NCBI GenBank assembly: GCA_028532985.1
Contig: JANCIK010000013.1
Location: 1,240,001 to 1,304,000, forward strand
Reading direction: 5' to 3'
Origin: Stropharia rugosoannulata
Lineage: Eukaryota; Basidiomycota; Agaricomycetes; Agaricales; Strophariaceae
DNA: 64,000 nt
The notes beneath the pieces were generated by a model. It had not been told where the DNA came from. It worked only from the letters and a program-made list of their open reading frames with translations, and did no database searches. Made by a program: the position numbers and the translations under genes. This document shows positions 1-12,311 of this stretch, piece by piece; the first letter of the stretch is position 1; every line of letters begins with the position of its first letter.

Positions 1-390
1 AAGGAGATAAGGAAATAATGCAAAAAGGTCAGAAGTAGCAGGGGGCTAGCATATACACATATGCGCATCTTTTAGATGCGCGCATCGTACTTATGCTCGC
101 CCACTGTAGAAAGACAGGAGCAGAAGTTAGTGGGCAGATACAAGCAAAGGGAAATTGGTCATATGCGTGCATGGCACTGGTACCCACTCAAAACAAACCA
201 GGCTAGTAGACATCTTAAAGAGGCAGAGAGAACTTAAAATCACACAGGAAAGAGACAAGAAAGTAATTAGAAGCATATAATAGTAAACAAAAGCTATTCT
301 ACATATGCTAGATAGAATAGTAAGGGAGAGGACAAGAAGGGAATATAATAAAGAGAAAACAAGCGCCAAGATGCACGCCCCACAGCAAGA
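1..390. other. Gene-free left edge
   Basis: No convincing coding signal. It holds a short imperfect inverted repeat near 60-87 (ATGCGCATCT, TTT, AGATGCGC) that includes the motif GCGCGCATC. The same GTGCGCGCATC string recurs near 20777 and 21210 in the decayed LTR-element area, so this edge may also be retroelement debris; that link is inference. Confidence 0.35.
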
Positions 391-1181
391 CTAAGCCTCC
401 ATATTGTCGCCATCTTCTTCCTCAGCAGAGACCTCGGGATTCGAATCTTCGACGACCACAGAGGAGGATTTGTAGGGACGGGCAGGAGCTTTACCTTTTC
501 CTTTGCCTTTGCCCTTGGACGACTTGGCTTTAGAAGAAGCCAGTGCGCGGACCTTGGAAGCAGTAGAGGGAGGAGGAGCAGGCATAAAGGTAGCGGGATC
601 GTGTCGGGGATGCGCAGGGTCGAAGAAGGAGGACAGAGGAGTGAATTCGATAGGCTGGTCGGGGTCAAGAGGCTGACAGAGCACATCGTATGCGGCGCAG
701 AGGTTGTCGAGATTCATGGAGCGCAGCGCGTTGAAAGTCTCGCAATCAGAGAAACGAGACCCGATAATGACGTTCGTGGGCATGGTAGCAGCCATGGCCT
801 GGGCGAGCTGGACCAACTGGATCAGCTCAGCAAAATAGAGCCTCTGTAAGCCGCGACGTGATTCCTCAAGAGCGCACGCCTGCTGACCGAAAGCCTCGAG
901 ACGATCGAAGGCAGCGCGAAGTTCTAGAAAAGAAGATAAGTCGAAAGAAAACAATGAGTGGAAATGCACGCACTGCAGGGCGAAGTTCGATGCCAGCCAG
1001 ACGACCCCTCGAGAGCACAATCCAACTCGGGCCCAGTCATAGCCTGCAGACAAGGGCCTTGATTGCCCAAGCGGCAGCTGGCGCACTTTCTGCCAGGGCC
1101 GCGCAGGAGACAAAAGAGTCGGTGAGGGGCCGACTTGGAGGTACTGGGGGAATGATCGCATAAAGAACAGGCCAAACCAGG
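391..1181 (-). pseudogene. 5'-truncated gene, Cys-rich exon plus basic/acidic tail
   Basis: Two exons fit on the minus strand: 974-1181, preceded by a TTACAG acceptor, and 391-923, joined over a 50-nt intron (924-973, GTGCGT donor, TTCTAG acceptor). The first exon encodes a cysteine cluster (CSLC, then CASC, then further Cys). The second encodes a helical stretch around LRAAFDRLEAF, a KGKGKGKGK run and an acidic C-terminus ending EEEDGDNMEA. No upstream exon or start codon is visible before repeat DNA begins at about 1280, so the gene appears cut at its 5' end. I do not recognise the family. Ser/Pro-rich proteins with such Cys clusters are common in mushroom accessory regions. It could instead be a gene with a distant first exon. 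Confidence 0.45.
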
Positions 1182-1279
1182 CTGTAAGGGTAAAAAGAAC
1201 AAGTCAAAGAAAGAAAAGAGAAGTGAGCACCAGACATTGGTAGGGTGATATATCACATATCTGTAATTAGACACATACT

Positions 1280-1600
1280 GTGATATAATATTGACTCTAA
1301 TCAGAGGACCATTTTAATATATCACATTAGAGACATACCCACCACAATAGCACACAATATATCATATTGATATATTATCTTAGAGATTACTATGTACATA
1401 GACTCATGTACCACACTAGTTACTTATCCATCACTCTATGATATATCACTTTAGAGACCATTGTAATACATCACTTTAGAGACCATTTAGAGACCACTTT
1501 TATGTAGACTAATGTACCACACTAGTTACTTATCCATCACTCTATGATATATCACTTTAGAGACCATTACTGTAATATATCATCTCAGAGAACATGAAAT
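1280..1600. repeat. Tandem repeat with TTAGAGACC units
   Basis: A-T-rich DNA in which ATATATCACTTTAGAGACC and variants recur. A longer unit beginning TGTACCACACTAGTTACTTA occurs at about 1408 and again at about 1514, a period of about 106 bp. It lies directly downstream of the KDZ gene's stop codon and may be part of that element's end, but I could not match it to a terminal repeat at the other side. Confidence 0.7.
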
Positions 1601-1626
1601 ATAAGAGACTATATTCAATTATTAGT

Positions 1627-4600
1627 CTAATCTTCAATTAGTACTTTATCACAGACTTCTATAAAGTAAGGAACATCATTCCACATCTTCGAAAATTTGT
1701 CTTTTAATTGAGCTCGTAGTGATGCTTGCTCCAGTGCATATGCAGTCATGCCTTCATGTAGTTCAATGCCACTATCAATAGGGTGATAGTGAGATTTGTC
1801 TATCAAGCACTGGGCATCATGCTCTAGGAACTGTAGCACACGGCACATCTCCTCCTGGATTAATTGGCATTCTTCATGGAAGCGCAAGGACCGGGCACAG
1901 CTTTTGCACCATTCAATTTGCAATGCTAGAATATGAATGAGAACAGAAATATGCATATTGTAATGCGCTCACCTTCATCAGAATCATCATCCTGCCCATC
2001 CTAAGAGCAGATGAAACTGTCCAAATCCAAGAATGGATCCGTCGCCCTTCAGTATCACCCATCAATCCCTCTGTTAGTCCCCGAATGTCCCTATCATGTA
2101 ATGGTTTCAAACCAAGCATCCCATTATCCGTTTTCAAGATATTTGAGAGTGATTCCATAGCAGTCCAGCAAATACGGTACCGTTTTACAGCCCTGTTGAT
2201 TTTATTCTGCACCCGAGATATTGTTCCAGCAGAACGAGTGTTGTCATAGACTCCTCGGCTGAATCGGTCCTTTTCCTTTAACAAATAGGCTCGGATCTGA
2301 AGCTGATGACGCATTTCATGAAGAGAATCATATGCTTGCCCTTCACAAAGCTTAAACTCATATTGACAGAGTGAGGTGGGGCATGTTCCAGCTGGAAAGG
2401 CAGAGGGCAAAAGTAAAGGGATGCTGAATACCTTAATAGATGCTGTGCCTTCTGCATTTGCCTGGTTGACAATTGCTCTTTGTGCTCGTGCTTCAGGCAT
2501 AGACTGAACTTGAAGCTCCATCCAAGACATAATACGCCGGCGTAAATGATTTGAGCGCTCGTTCATTGTAGCTTGCTGTTTATCTGTGGGATGGAGACTC
2601 AGACTGGCCACATCTTCAGCCAGTCGACGTCTGGGCTTATATTAGATTAAATAAACCAATAAATTTGATAATGTTACGCACTGTTCTTCTTCCAGTCCAA
2701 GACCTATGTAAATCATCTCAGATGGATGAATATACCCACTCCATTTAATAACACCCGTTTTTTGCATTGCTAGTCTATCCTCGTCCTTGGCCTCCACTGC
2801 TAGTTCAGCACGAACTGACTGTTCTGTAATACCTATCCAAATCCAATATATAAGCAATTGAAAAAAAGTATATCATTCCACTCACTTCGACATGTCACCT
2901 TGTATGGATTAGGGGAATTCATATCCTTCTCCCAAGCTTCTACTTCTCCCTGCCATTTTCTAATGGACTTGGCTGACAGAGTAGACTCAAAATCTCTATG
3001 AGCAATAGTATGTTGGTTCCGCAGTGGAGCTGCATCTTGTATTTTTCGCAAAAGAGATTCACCTTTCCCAGAATTTATATAAGTAACTGTATCATAACTC
3101 GTACTGGTAAATGTTCAGTGTACTTACCGAGTTTTATAATTTTCTTGTAGTTCTGATCATTAAAATGATCATTGATAGTATCACGCCGCGTTCCTGGTCC
3201 CATTTCTTTTGTACTATTTGCGATGGGGTTAATATTTGCCCAACCGCGTTCCGGAGCCTCTCCGTCAGTTCGTCCAACACCCTTGGCCAAGTTGAAGGAG
3301 AAGTTGATATTGCAATCAGCTATATGCGCTGGCAAATGGAACTTCGGAACAAGGTATGTTACCTCATTTAGACTTGGCGGCAAACGGTTGCCCTCTGGAA
3401 ATATTTCCACGCGTTCCGCAAGGTGTTTGAACCACTGACAAGCAATGTCATATGAAACATATAGCTTAAGCACTCTACAGTGCTGTAAACTAGCCAGAAA
3501 GACATAGTCTGTGTTTAGGTACCTGTAGTAGTTGTTACTCAAAATGTAAATAAGTACGCAACACTCTTACACACCTTTCACCTTTTTGAAGGTCACTGAC
3601 GCCATTTGGTCTCTTCATATCATGCCGAGCGCAGTCAATTGTTACTGCTCCCGTAGCAGCCAAGCCCTTAGTATCACCTCCGTCGGGTTTATTGACTGCA
3701 TTGTGATCAACACACGTACTCCGCTAGAATAGACCAATAGAATCTCAGTGAGCGAGATACATCAGTGAATGAACCAACATACATCTTGCTTAATGTTCCA
3801 ATGCTTTGCCAAGTGCTGTTTGTAGGCTGACTCTTCCACAAAAAATCCCCAGCCTTGACTAAGGCTGGGCTGGGCTAATTCCGACGAAACCTTTTTCTGC
3901 TTTAACCGAAAGTTGGCATCAATGCCCAAAAACAGCGCATATAGATATCTAGAGGGTGATAAATCAATGAGCATACCAAGTAGCGTTGAGACATACCTCT
4001 GAGCCACTGGTACATTTTCCCAACCCGGTGGCAGATTGATATTAGGATGTGGGCATGCTGGACACTGTAAAGCAAGCTCTCCAGGGGCAGTGGTTGCAAT
4101 ACCATTTAAAACGTGCCCATGTTTCCCTCGTTTAAGTTGCTTGAGGTTACGCCATTGAGTAATTAGGCGCATAAATTCCGAACAGCGATCCTACAGTCAA
4201 TAAAGTACCGGTTAGCAATTTGACCTGTGAGTGCATTTATATCACTCACCCACACTTTCCCTAACCCTGTATTGTCTGTATAGCATGTCAGGGATTTGAA
4301 GTAATTGTACGCATTGGTCTTTGCCTCAAATGAGAGGATTTGGAAGTGTTTCAGTACACGAAATGTTGCTGCTGTTTTGGGATTCATTGTTGTTGTAGGG
4401 TACAGAGAGAATTGCATAAGTTGTACTTCTTGGGCGGGAGCACACTCACATCCACAGAAGTCCAGTCCCACTTCATGTACGCCTGAGGTGTCGATAATAA
4501 CGAAGTCATCGTTGGAGGCCTGCTTTGGGTTGTTGCATGGAATTCCCGGGGAGTGTCCTAGCTGAATCCGAAGCCCCAAAGTCTTCAATGATATCTTTGA

Positions 4601-5321
4601 GAAAAAGCTACCATTCCACTTCTATGTATCGTATAATTGGTTATAAGTCATACCGCTATCAATATTGAGACTCAAGAGACAAATGCATACCTCGATTTCA
4701 TGAAACGGATTTTTGGCATGCTCAGATAGTATACACTTCTGGCAGTACAACTCCCCTCCTATACAATCCTTGCATCTATACTGAGGCGAGATAGACTGGC
4801 AGCTTGCACAGCGAGAGTTTGCATAGGACCCGCGACCCTCAAGACGTATGAGTTCCATAAGAGCAGATTCTCGTCTGTATTTGACCCACTCAAGTGTAGG
4901 ATGATCCTTTATAACAATGTTTTAAGTAAGCATTGCTACTGGGTAATAGCAGACGTACTGATGCCGTCTGCTCCCTAGACTGCTGAGATGTTCCATACTG
5001 TGCATCCCAGGCAGCACTGGCCTCCGGGTTCATCAGGCCAAAGTCTGGTAGACTGTCTATAGCGCTATCATTGCAGAAACCTTTGGTAAACGGGTCCCGT
5101 GAAGAGTCTTGCATAGTTGGAGCAGGTTGCGTTTTTTCGGGCAAGCTACTAAACGAGAGAATGTTCTCCGTCTTGGTTTCCACGCCTTCTTCACTGCAGG
5201 TAACTAGAGTGATTTGATGTACTGTTGAAACACGGCTTAAAGCGTTGGATTCTTGATCTTCTGTATCATCATAGCATTCAATAGCTACGTGGTTGTCCCA
5301 CCTCGAGCGTTTTCGTTTCAT
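1627..5321 (-). CDS. KDZ-type transposase with CxC2-like cysteine cluster (copy 1, probably frameshifted)
   Basis: Multi-exon gene of roughly 1,050-1,100 codons starting MKRKRSRWDN at 5321. In order it shows a low-complexity N-terminus, a CxC2-like zinc cluster (CASCQSISPQYRCKDC, then CQKC; 4640-4830), a second Cys region (LDFCGCEC), then KDZ core motifs: DANFRL (about 3920), YDIACQW (about 3440), KFHLPAH, and DGEAPERGW followed by GPGTRRDTINDHF (about 3180-3260). A helical C-terminus contains SWIW and IEWCKS. Junctions I checked, such as DHPTLEW and STCVDHNAVNKPD, stay open. Near 2000 the frame carrying SWIWTVSSAL must change to reach GQDDDSDEALQIEWCK, so a one-base indel is likely and the last ~110 residues would be lost. 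Known role of the family: cut-and-paste transposition. Same architecture as copy 2 but clearly diverged. Confidence 0.85.
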
Positions 5322-5516
5322 TGTGAGAACAGAGCAAGAGATACAAGAGTAAGAGTAGGCAGGATTAGAAGAGATTGAAAATGATTGATTGTCCCTAGCC
5401 GTGATCTTATAATAGAGTGCGGACATTTTACTTACCTGAGCTAGGCCAAGACTTTATCCGTTGACAAATGACAAACAAATGAATATATTAAAGTAATATC
5501 TACATCTATATACCCT

Positions 5517-6842
5517 TCATATACCCTTCAAAATGTCCTCATACTTGGTAAGGCAGTTCAGTCCATCAACCCACAGCTTTTCTTTGTCTCTTTTCCTTTT
5601 CACATACCCTTTGGGATCTTCTTCGGCCAATTCAGACTCCAGTTTGAAATCATTGTCGACATACTGAAGGAGCGCCCCAGGACAGAACTGTGCAAATGAG
5701 ATGCGCGTTTCATTTGCTCCGACAGGCGTGTTTTGGTGAGCAAAAACCGCAGACATCAAGAGAAGGCTCCAAGCGGACGGTACCTCGATAATGATGCCAG
5801 CTTCCCAAACAACAACATGTCCTCCTCGCGAGTGGTCGAAATGCCCCAGTGGTTGAATGCTGCAGAGACCAAACGTGCAATGAAGCACGTCATGGTGTTT
5901 GTAGGCGCAAACGCGGGGCCCAAAATTCACAGCAGAGCATGGGAATATGCTGTGTTAGAAAGGGGGTTCCAGGTCGGGACGTTTTGCATACAATTTGATT
6001 AGCCTTGTATGGTAGTGTTCAAACACGCCTTCTTCCCAGAAGGCGAACGCAGCTGCACTGAAATTAGTACCATAAAATGTCAATGGGCTAGACAATGCAC
6101 CACTAGCAAACCCGGCCATGCACTGCAACCCCTTATCCGCACGAAGGCTCAAAATGACGTCCTTGTGCCGTTCATTCTGCAAGTTAACGGGCTTTTGCGT
6201 TCCCTGCCCGTGCATTACACCAAAGTTAAGAGCCGGAAATTTGCCACGGCGGTGCTGCTCTTCTTCTTTTGTGAATTTGGTGCATTGGGCTAATTCAAGT
6301 ATTTTCGTAAGCATTGTGGTACAATCAGCGTCGTAGGATGGGTTGTTGGGCGGGGCGCACAGCACAGCGACAACTAGTCCGTTCCCATCGACGATGGGGT
6401 GGGCCCTCCTATGATGAAGTGTTAGTACAAAACGAGATTGAGAAAATACCACTCACTTGGTGAAATCCGCCTTGATCAACACAAACTGAAGGCCCAAGGC
6501 CTTCGGCAGAGACATAGCAGCCTCAGCCCCAAACGTATGCGCCCTGAGGCCCTCGTATCCTCCACTTGCGGCTTTAAGGTCGGATACCAGAACATTGGTG
6601 GAGACAGGGATGGAGCTTTGGACAATCTTTTTTGTAAGTTTCAGATGCCGTACGTAGCCATTTTTTTTGCGCTTGTGGGAGTAGGATGGCGTGGAACGTC
6701 CCTGCGCTATGTCGTCCTGAACGGCTTCTTCAGAAGGTGCGGAAGCTGCTGGATTAATTTCCTCTTCAAAGTTCTTGGAATCGTCGAAGGTCCATTGATC
6801 TTCCTCCTCATAATCCGCAGCGTCCTCAGACGTGCGTTGCAT
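5517..6842 (-). pseudogene. TET/JBP-type 2-oxoglutarate/Fe(II) dioxygenase, interrupted by an in-frame stop
   Basis: Minus-strand gene between two KDZ genes. The catalytic double-stranded beta-helix is readable: VNFGPR, then HxD as GHFDHSRGGHVVVW (Fe ligands H and D), IIIEVPSAW, distal His in FAHQNTPV, and the 2-oxoglutarate-binding Arg in NETRISFAQF, followed by LQYVDNDF. This order matches fungal TET/JBP proteins, which oxidise 5-methylcytosine in DNA (family knowledge). A 44-nt intron lies at about 6416-6459. Likely start MQRTSEDAADY at 6842; no better ATG found in frame. The two coding blocks 5517-5930 and 5955-6452 are in the same frame and separated by a TAA at 5955-5957, inside a stretch that normally codes. 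A 42-nt intron (GTATGC...ACACAG) could remove it, but its CTAAC is too near the acceptor to be a good branch site. I favour a broken gene. Confidence 0.7.
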
Positions 6843-6959
6843 AGCAATTTGCAGCAAGGGGGCGACTGCGACTTGACGTTCCAAACAGACTGCTGTATAC
6901 GAACCGGCGAAGTCGTGCTTGTAAGGGGAAAAAATCGCCCCAGAGCAGGTCTATGCAAC

Positions 6960-8221
6960 GGATCAATGCATGCAATAGCCGGTTACAGATATCTCACCTT
7001 GCAGGACATGCTCTGCGACGACCGATTCTGAAGGGCAAGTGTTTGTTAGCATAGCGGATATAAGACATGGGACGAAGACACGAAGCTTCTGCATCTGCGG
7101 CAGTTTGATCCAGCAACCGAGCGCAACATGCCCGGTCCCTGGTAGAGTCCAAGGCAGCTGCGCTCGCTGTTGTCGAGGAGAGCACGCTCAGAAGGAGTAC
7201 GTCTGGTCCCTGGATGAGTCCGAGACGCACAACCTTCTGAGATGCTACCGCAAACTCAGGTAAGACTTACCAGATGCCAATTTATCCAGCGTGTCTCCAA
7301 CATGTCTCCAATGTTTCCAGGCAGTTCGCGAGTCCAGAGTACGTTCGAATCAATTCTTGAGGAAGCCGTAGGGAAGAGAAGGAGGGGAAATGGGACGAAG
7401 AAGTGGCGATATGAGATGAGAGTATAAGTAGGAAACGGAGGAACTTCTACATACGTAAGAGTTGGCGTGTTGTGTCACGAAACGCGACCTGTCACGTGTT
7501 TGTCACGCGATCACGAACATCACAATTATCACAAACAAGTCTTCTTCCCGCCGTAGCAGGCTCAAATTTATATATGATGCAGAAGTTTCAGACCAGGTGT
7601 CACCTAATGCTACCACATATGTGCACATACATATCTAACTAGCATAATTTAGGTGTGCACAATTTCATCTTGTTAGTATATGGTGATGTGCACAGGTTCT
7701 TCTAGTTAAGCGTACTGCTGCTTATTTCGACGGCTTCCTCGGCCTCCTCAACAACACGCGGCAGCACACAGCATCCATGGAGCTACACCGGCAGAATGAG
7801 GAGCTCTCGGCTAATGTAGCATTCCCCTCGGCTAACGGGTAGTGCGGGAGCGCACCGAGCGCACCGGCTCATATGGATGAGGGGGAGCACACCAGGAGCA
7901 CATGTAACTATATACAAATGTAGGGGAACACTGTGGCAGCATATTGGGAGCATTTAGATGTGGTGGGGAGCATGTATGGATGAGGGGGAGTGTAGTGGAA
8001 GGGGAGCATAGTGGGAGTGCACGGAAGTATACAAATGTGTGGGGAGCACATTGGAAATATATTGGGAGCTACATACATGCAGGGAGCGCATGGGCACGGT
8101 TAGATGAGGTGGGGCAGGGCGTTACAGATTGGAACTGTGCTGAGGAACTGTGGGAGTGCACAAATACATACAGATAACATTCATTTCTGACGTTGATTAC
8201 ATCTTTGTATATACTGCTATA
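6960..8221. other. Spacer between TET/JBP-like gene and second KDZ gene
   Basis: No gene supported. Around 7840-8170 a degenerate purine-rich motif recurs about every 20-45 bp on the plus strand (GGGGAGCACAT, GGGAGCATTT, GGGAGCTACAT, GGGAGCGCATG). It spans about 330 bp and ends just before the KDZ stop codon at 8222, so it may be the subterminal repeat region of that element. Confidence 0.5.
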
Positions 8222-11200
8222 CTAATCTTCATCGTCACTTTCGTTACCCTGTAGACTAAGGTCAGAAGACTCTGGAACACTGTTGGTTGTACCCTCTTGC
8301 CGTACATACTCATCAACATTGATCCAGAGACGTTCGCAGTACGCACACATCCTGTCAAACTGATGTTTTTGTTCTCGCGCAAATGCACGACGGCCTTCAT
8401 CGAACAGTGAATCATGAGGCACATTTGGAAGTGTCCATGGGTCCATGTCTTGACTGCAGTCTTCCCACTCTTGTGCCTGATATTGGAATGTAGCCTTTAA
8501 GCGGCGCATTTCCTCTTGCAGTAGATGTACTTCCTCTGCCCATCGATCTTGCCTAGCCTTGCTTTTACACCATTCAATTCGAAGGGCTATGCAGAATGTA
8601 CATCAGGAGATAATACTTGATGAGAAAAGATGAATTCACTCACCATCATGAAGAGCAGTGTTGTTCTGAACCTGGTCACCTACACTGGCATGAGTCCAGA
8701 TCCACAAGAGCCGTTTGTGCCCTTCAGATGCGCGAACTTCGCCTTGCTGTCCAGGAACACGTCTTCTTTTCTTCCGAGCTTGTGCTGAGTCATCTTCCTC
8801 TGCTGGTAATCCACGCACATCGGCTTCTTTGAGCTCAGGGAATGAGCTGCTCAAGTCAACAACAGGAGTGTCCGTATGTAGAGCTAATTTTAGCACCGCA
8901 GTGCGCGCTTCTCGATATCGATTGGCCACGTTTGAGACTTTGATTTGTGCTTGAGCTATACGCTCATTTGCTCTGGTATGCACAATTTGACCGTGCTTAG
9001 ATAACTGCTTATCAATAAGGATATGTGACCGCAAGCGAAGCGCTTCACGGAGGTCATCAAGTGCATCCCAGGCTTGTGCGCAGCGAAGTTTCCACTCGAT
9101 AACAACCAGCCTAGAGTCACAAGGAAGAGTTGAGGAAAGTGATGATGGAAGAAATAAGGGAATTTGATAGGGTGGTGTTTCGGCTATGGGTGTTCCTGTA
9201 TCATTTTCTTGGCTCCGTATCAGCGTTAAAAAAGGCATGTATAGTTGCTGAATGTGAATCCAAGTGCTTATCTTTCGGCGTAGTATGCCTGCCCGAATCT
9301 TGATTTGTGTCCTTTGACGCTCTGTTGAATGAGCGCTGATTGCGGACAGGGATATAGCAAGTTGTCGCCTGCTCAGTATGTCAATAAGTAAACAATGCCA
9401 AGATTAAAGGTTGCAAAATTGCTTACTGATTTTCCTCCAAATCTAAACCCATTGAAATCAAATGACTAGCCGAGATCTCTTCATGCAATATAAATGTGTT
9501 GGGCCCCAGGAGCCGCTCTTCATCAGCAAGCTTTCCTCGCACTGCCTGCTGCGAAAGCTCTGACATAATTTAAACGCAATGAGAGAACACCTAAGAGTAG
9601 AATGTTGTTACTTTACTTTTGGTTCGTGTTTCAAAAGGATTTGGAAGAGTTGTGTCTTTTTCCCAGGCTGATAGCTCACTCGTCCACCTCGTTACATTGC
9701 TAGACAACATACTGTCTGTAAGCGCGTGATGGCGATCACGATGCTCTGCTGCCTCAGGCACTGCATCCATAAGACACTTCAGTAGCAACACTCCTATTAA
9801 AAGTGTTAGCATACACTCAATACTATACAATACCACATACCTATAGAGCAGACTTTACGCCAATTGTAATCACCAAAGTGATCATCCAATGTGTCTTGCC
9901 TTGCACCAGGACCCATTTCACATGTGCTTGATGCGACAGGATTAATAAATGCCCAGCCTCGTTCAATTGCTTCGCCATCAGTACAGCCAACATGTGAATT
10001 GAAATTAAATGAATACTTTATCTGGCACTTTTGAATATGCGCAGGTAGGTGAAATTTGGGAACCAGAAATCGGTAGGATGCTAAGCCATCATGGTTGATC
10101 CGCATCCATGATGGATACATGCGAAGTCGCTTCCACAAGTGTATCCCCCACTGACAGGCAATGTCATACGAGACCACAAGCTCAACCAAGGTTTCCTTAG
10201 AAACACTGGAGCAAAATAAATAATCCATATTGACATATCTGAGTGACGAAGCAGTTGAGTGACGAAGCAGTTGGATACTTCAATAATAATATGTGAATTG
10301 GTACATACCTTTCACCTTTTTGAAGATCACCCACAGACGTTGGTCTTTTCATATCATGTTGCGCACAGTCAACTGCACCAACACCAGACGCAGATAGTCC
10401 ATCCTTTCCTTTTTCTCGGTTGACAGCATTATGATTTGAGCATGTACTTGGCTAACAACGCAATATCAGATTCATGCAAAATGATAATCACATGGTGCAC
10501 ACCTCTTGGATAACAATTGTCCCAAATTTTTGAAGAAATGACTCATAGTCACTTGATTCAACAAAGTACGCCCATCCACAGCTTAACGCCGGATCAGAGC
10601 TTCGATTGCTAATGAGCTTCCGTTTCAAACGGAAGTTGGCATCGATACACAGAAAAAGGGTATACAGATATCTGTTTATGGACTCAGGGCATGCAGCATG
10701 TAGAAAGACAGAATAAATCAAACCTTTCTTTCTCTGAGGCATTTTGCCAGTTGTCGGGCAGGTTAACGTTTGGCCTAGGACACACTGGGCAAAGTACGGC
10801 ACATTGTCCAGGCAAAGTGCCATTGGCACCAGATTGATCATTACCACGCCCAGAGCGCTTCAACATTTTCAGATGTTGGTACTGGCGCACCATACGCATG
10901 AATGATCTGTATCGGTCCTGTAACCATTGATCAGTGCATATAGAATAAATAAGCATACATCAACTCACTGGTGGCGGTTGCATTCCTGTATTGTCTGAAA
11001 GACGAGCTAAAGTCTGATAGAATTCAAATGCCGATGCCTTTGACTCGAATGAAAGGAGTTGGAACATTTTCAGAACATGCAGTGTTGCACCAGAGCGGGG
11101 AAATCCAACGGTAGACGGATACCATCCGAAACGGAGAAGCTGGATAAACTGTGGCTGTGGCATGCCACATCCGCAAAAGTCAAGGGCAATTTCATGTATC

Positions 11201-12013
11201 CCATTGATGTCAATAATTGTAAATGATTTGTGTGAGGAAGGCACCGGAAAATAACATCTCTCTCTGTGGTTATGGCCAAGTTGAAAGCGAAATCCTAGGC
11301 CACGCAATTCAGCCTTTGCCCAAAACCCTTCTTCTTTCCAAACCTATAATTGTGAGTGCAAAACTTCAGTTATATTTACAGGGACGTACCTCTATGTTAT
11401 GCAATCCATTGTATTCATGCACGTGAAGTAAACAACTTGCACAATGTCGAGTGAGCCCAATGCAGTCCAAACACCGATAGACGGACTCTGTCTTGGCATC
11501 ACATGCTTGACAGGATCTGTCATTGCTGCCCAGCGCTTCCATACGCAGAAACTCAGCCAGAAATAATTCACAATCCTGCTTCCACTGATGCATAGCGTAA
11601 TCCTAGTTAAAAATTAGACACTATACCACTGCTATGTGTAGATATTATCTTACCCCATTGTATACCCTTTTTCGCGGCCTGATACTCTGTGCACTGATAA
11701 ATTCAATGTAGTTTGGGTCAGTAGCATCCACAGAGCTATCCTGAAGAATAGGGGCTGTATCCGTGTCGATCATGTCGCTTAGATAGTACAGATTTGGCAG
11801 TGTACCATCATCTCCGGTTGTGTCTTCAGAATGATGAACAGCAATTCGGTCGGAGTGATACTGCATGCTTCCATCAGGCTGGATATTGAATTCGGTGGCC
11901 AGAAATGGTGTTTCTACGGCTCCTGAGCCCAAGTCCTCTGCAGAGCTCATAACAGGAATCATCATGCCATTAAAAGAATGTTGCCTTCGTTGGCGTTTGC
12001 GTGTTGTCTGCAT
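8222..12013 (-). CDS. KDZ-type transposase with CxC2-like cysteine cluster (copy 2, looks intact)
   Basis: Starts MQTTRKRQRRQHS at 12013 and ends SDDED-stop at 8222. Order of motifs: disordered N-terminus; CxC2-like cluster (CQACDAKTESVYRCLDC, CASC; 11400-11560); LDFCGCGMPQ; a short CPVCPRP knuckle (about 10770); DANFRLKRK (about 10640); STCSNHNAVN; VSYDIACQW (about 10170); KFHLPAHIQKC; DGEAIERGWAFINP (about 9950); GPGARQDTLDDHFGDYNW; then a long helical C-terminus with WIWTHAS and LRIEWCKSKAR. The splice junctions I checked (NGDYAMHQW, NIEVWKEEG, EKERYLYT, QEPSTCSN, HDALRIEW) keep the frame open, including the one that is broken in copy 1. Family role: transposition of a large DNA element, with the Asp/Glu motifs likely forming the active site. 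Confidence 0.88.
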
Positions 12014-12311
12014 AATCAAAAAAAGGGAATGTCTAGTGAATGGCAAGTGAATGTACAATAGTAAAGTACTGTGTGTCAATTTATATGTATCCACCGCCTC
12101 CCTATCCTTGTGTTTCGTAGCTATTAAAGCCAGGTGGGCACGAATAGAGCCAAGAATTTAAAGAGAGACACACCACATGAAGTCCATCAAGGCCAGAGCA
12201 TATGACAAATACAGACCGCATCATGCGGCGCCCCGCACATCTTGAGGCGCACATGACACACAAGTTCACGCAAGCTTCATGTATTGGTCATACATGGTTG
12301 CAAACGTCACA

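Noticed and set aside
6994..7230. Minus-strand frame as an upstream exon of the TET/JBP-like gene
   Set aside because: Could not be joined in frame to the MQRTSEDA exon with convincing splice sites.
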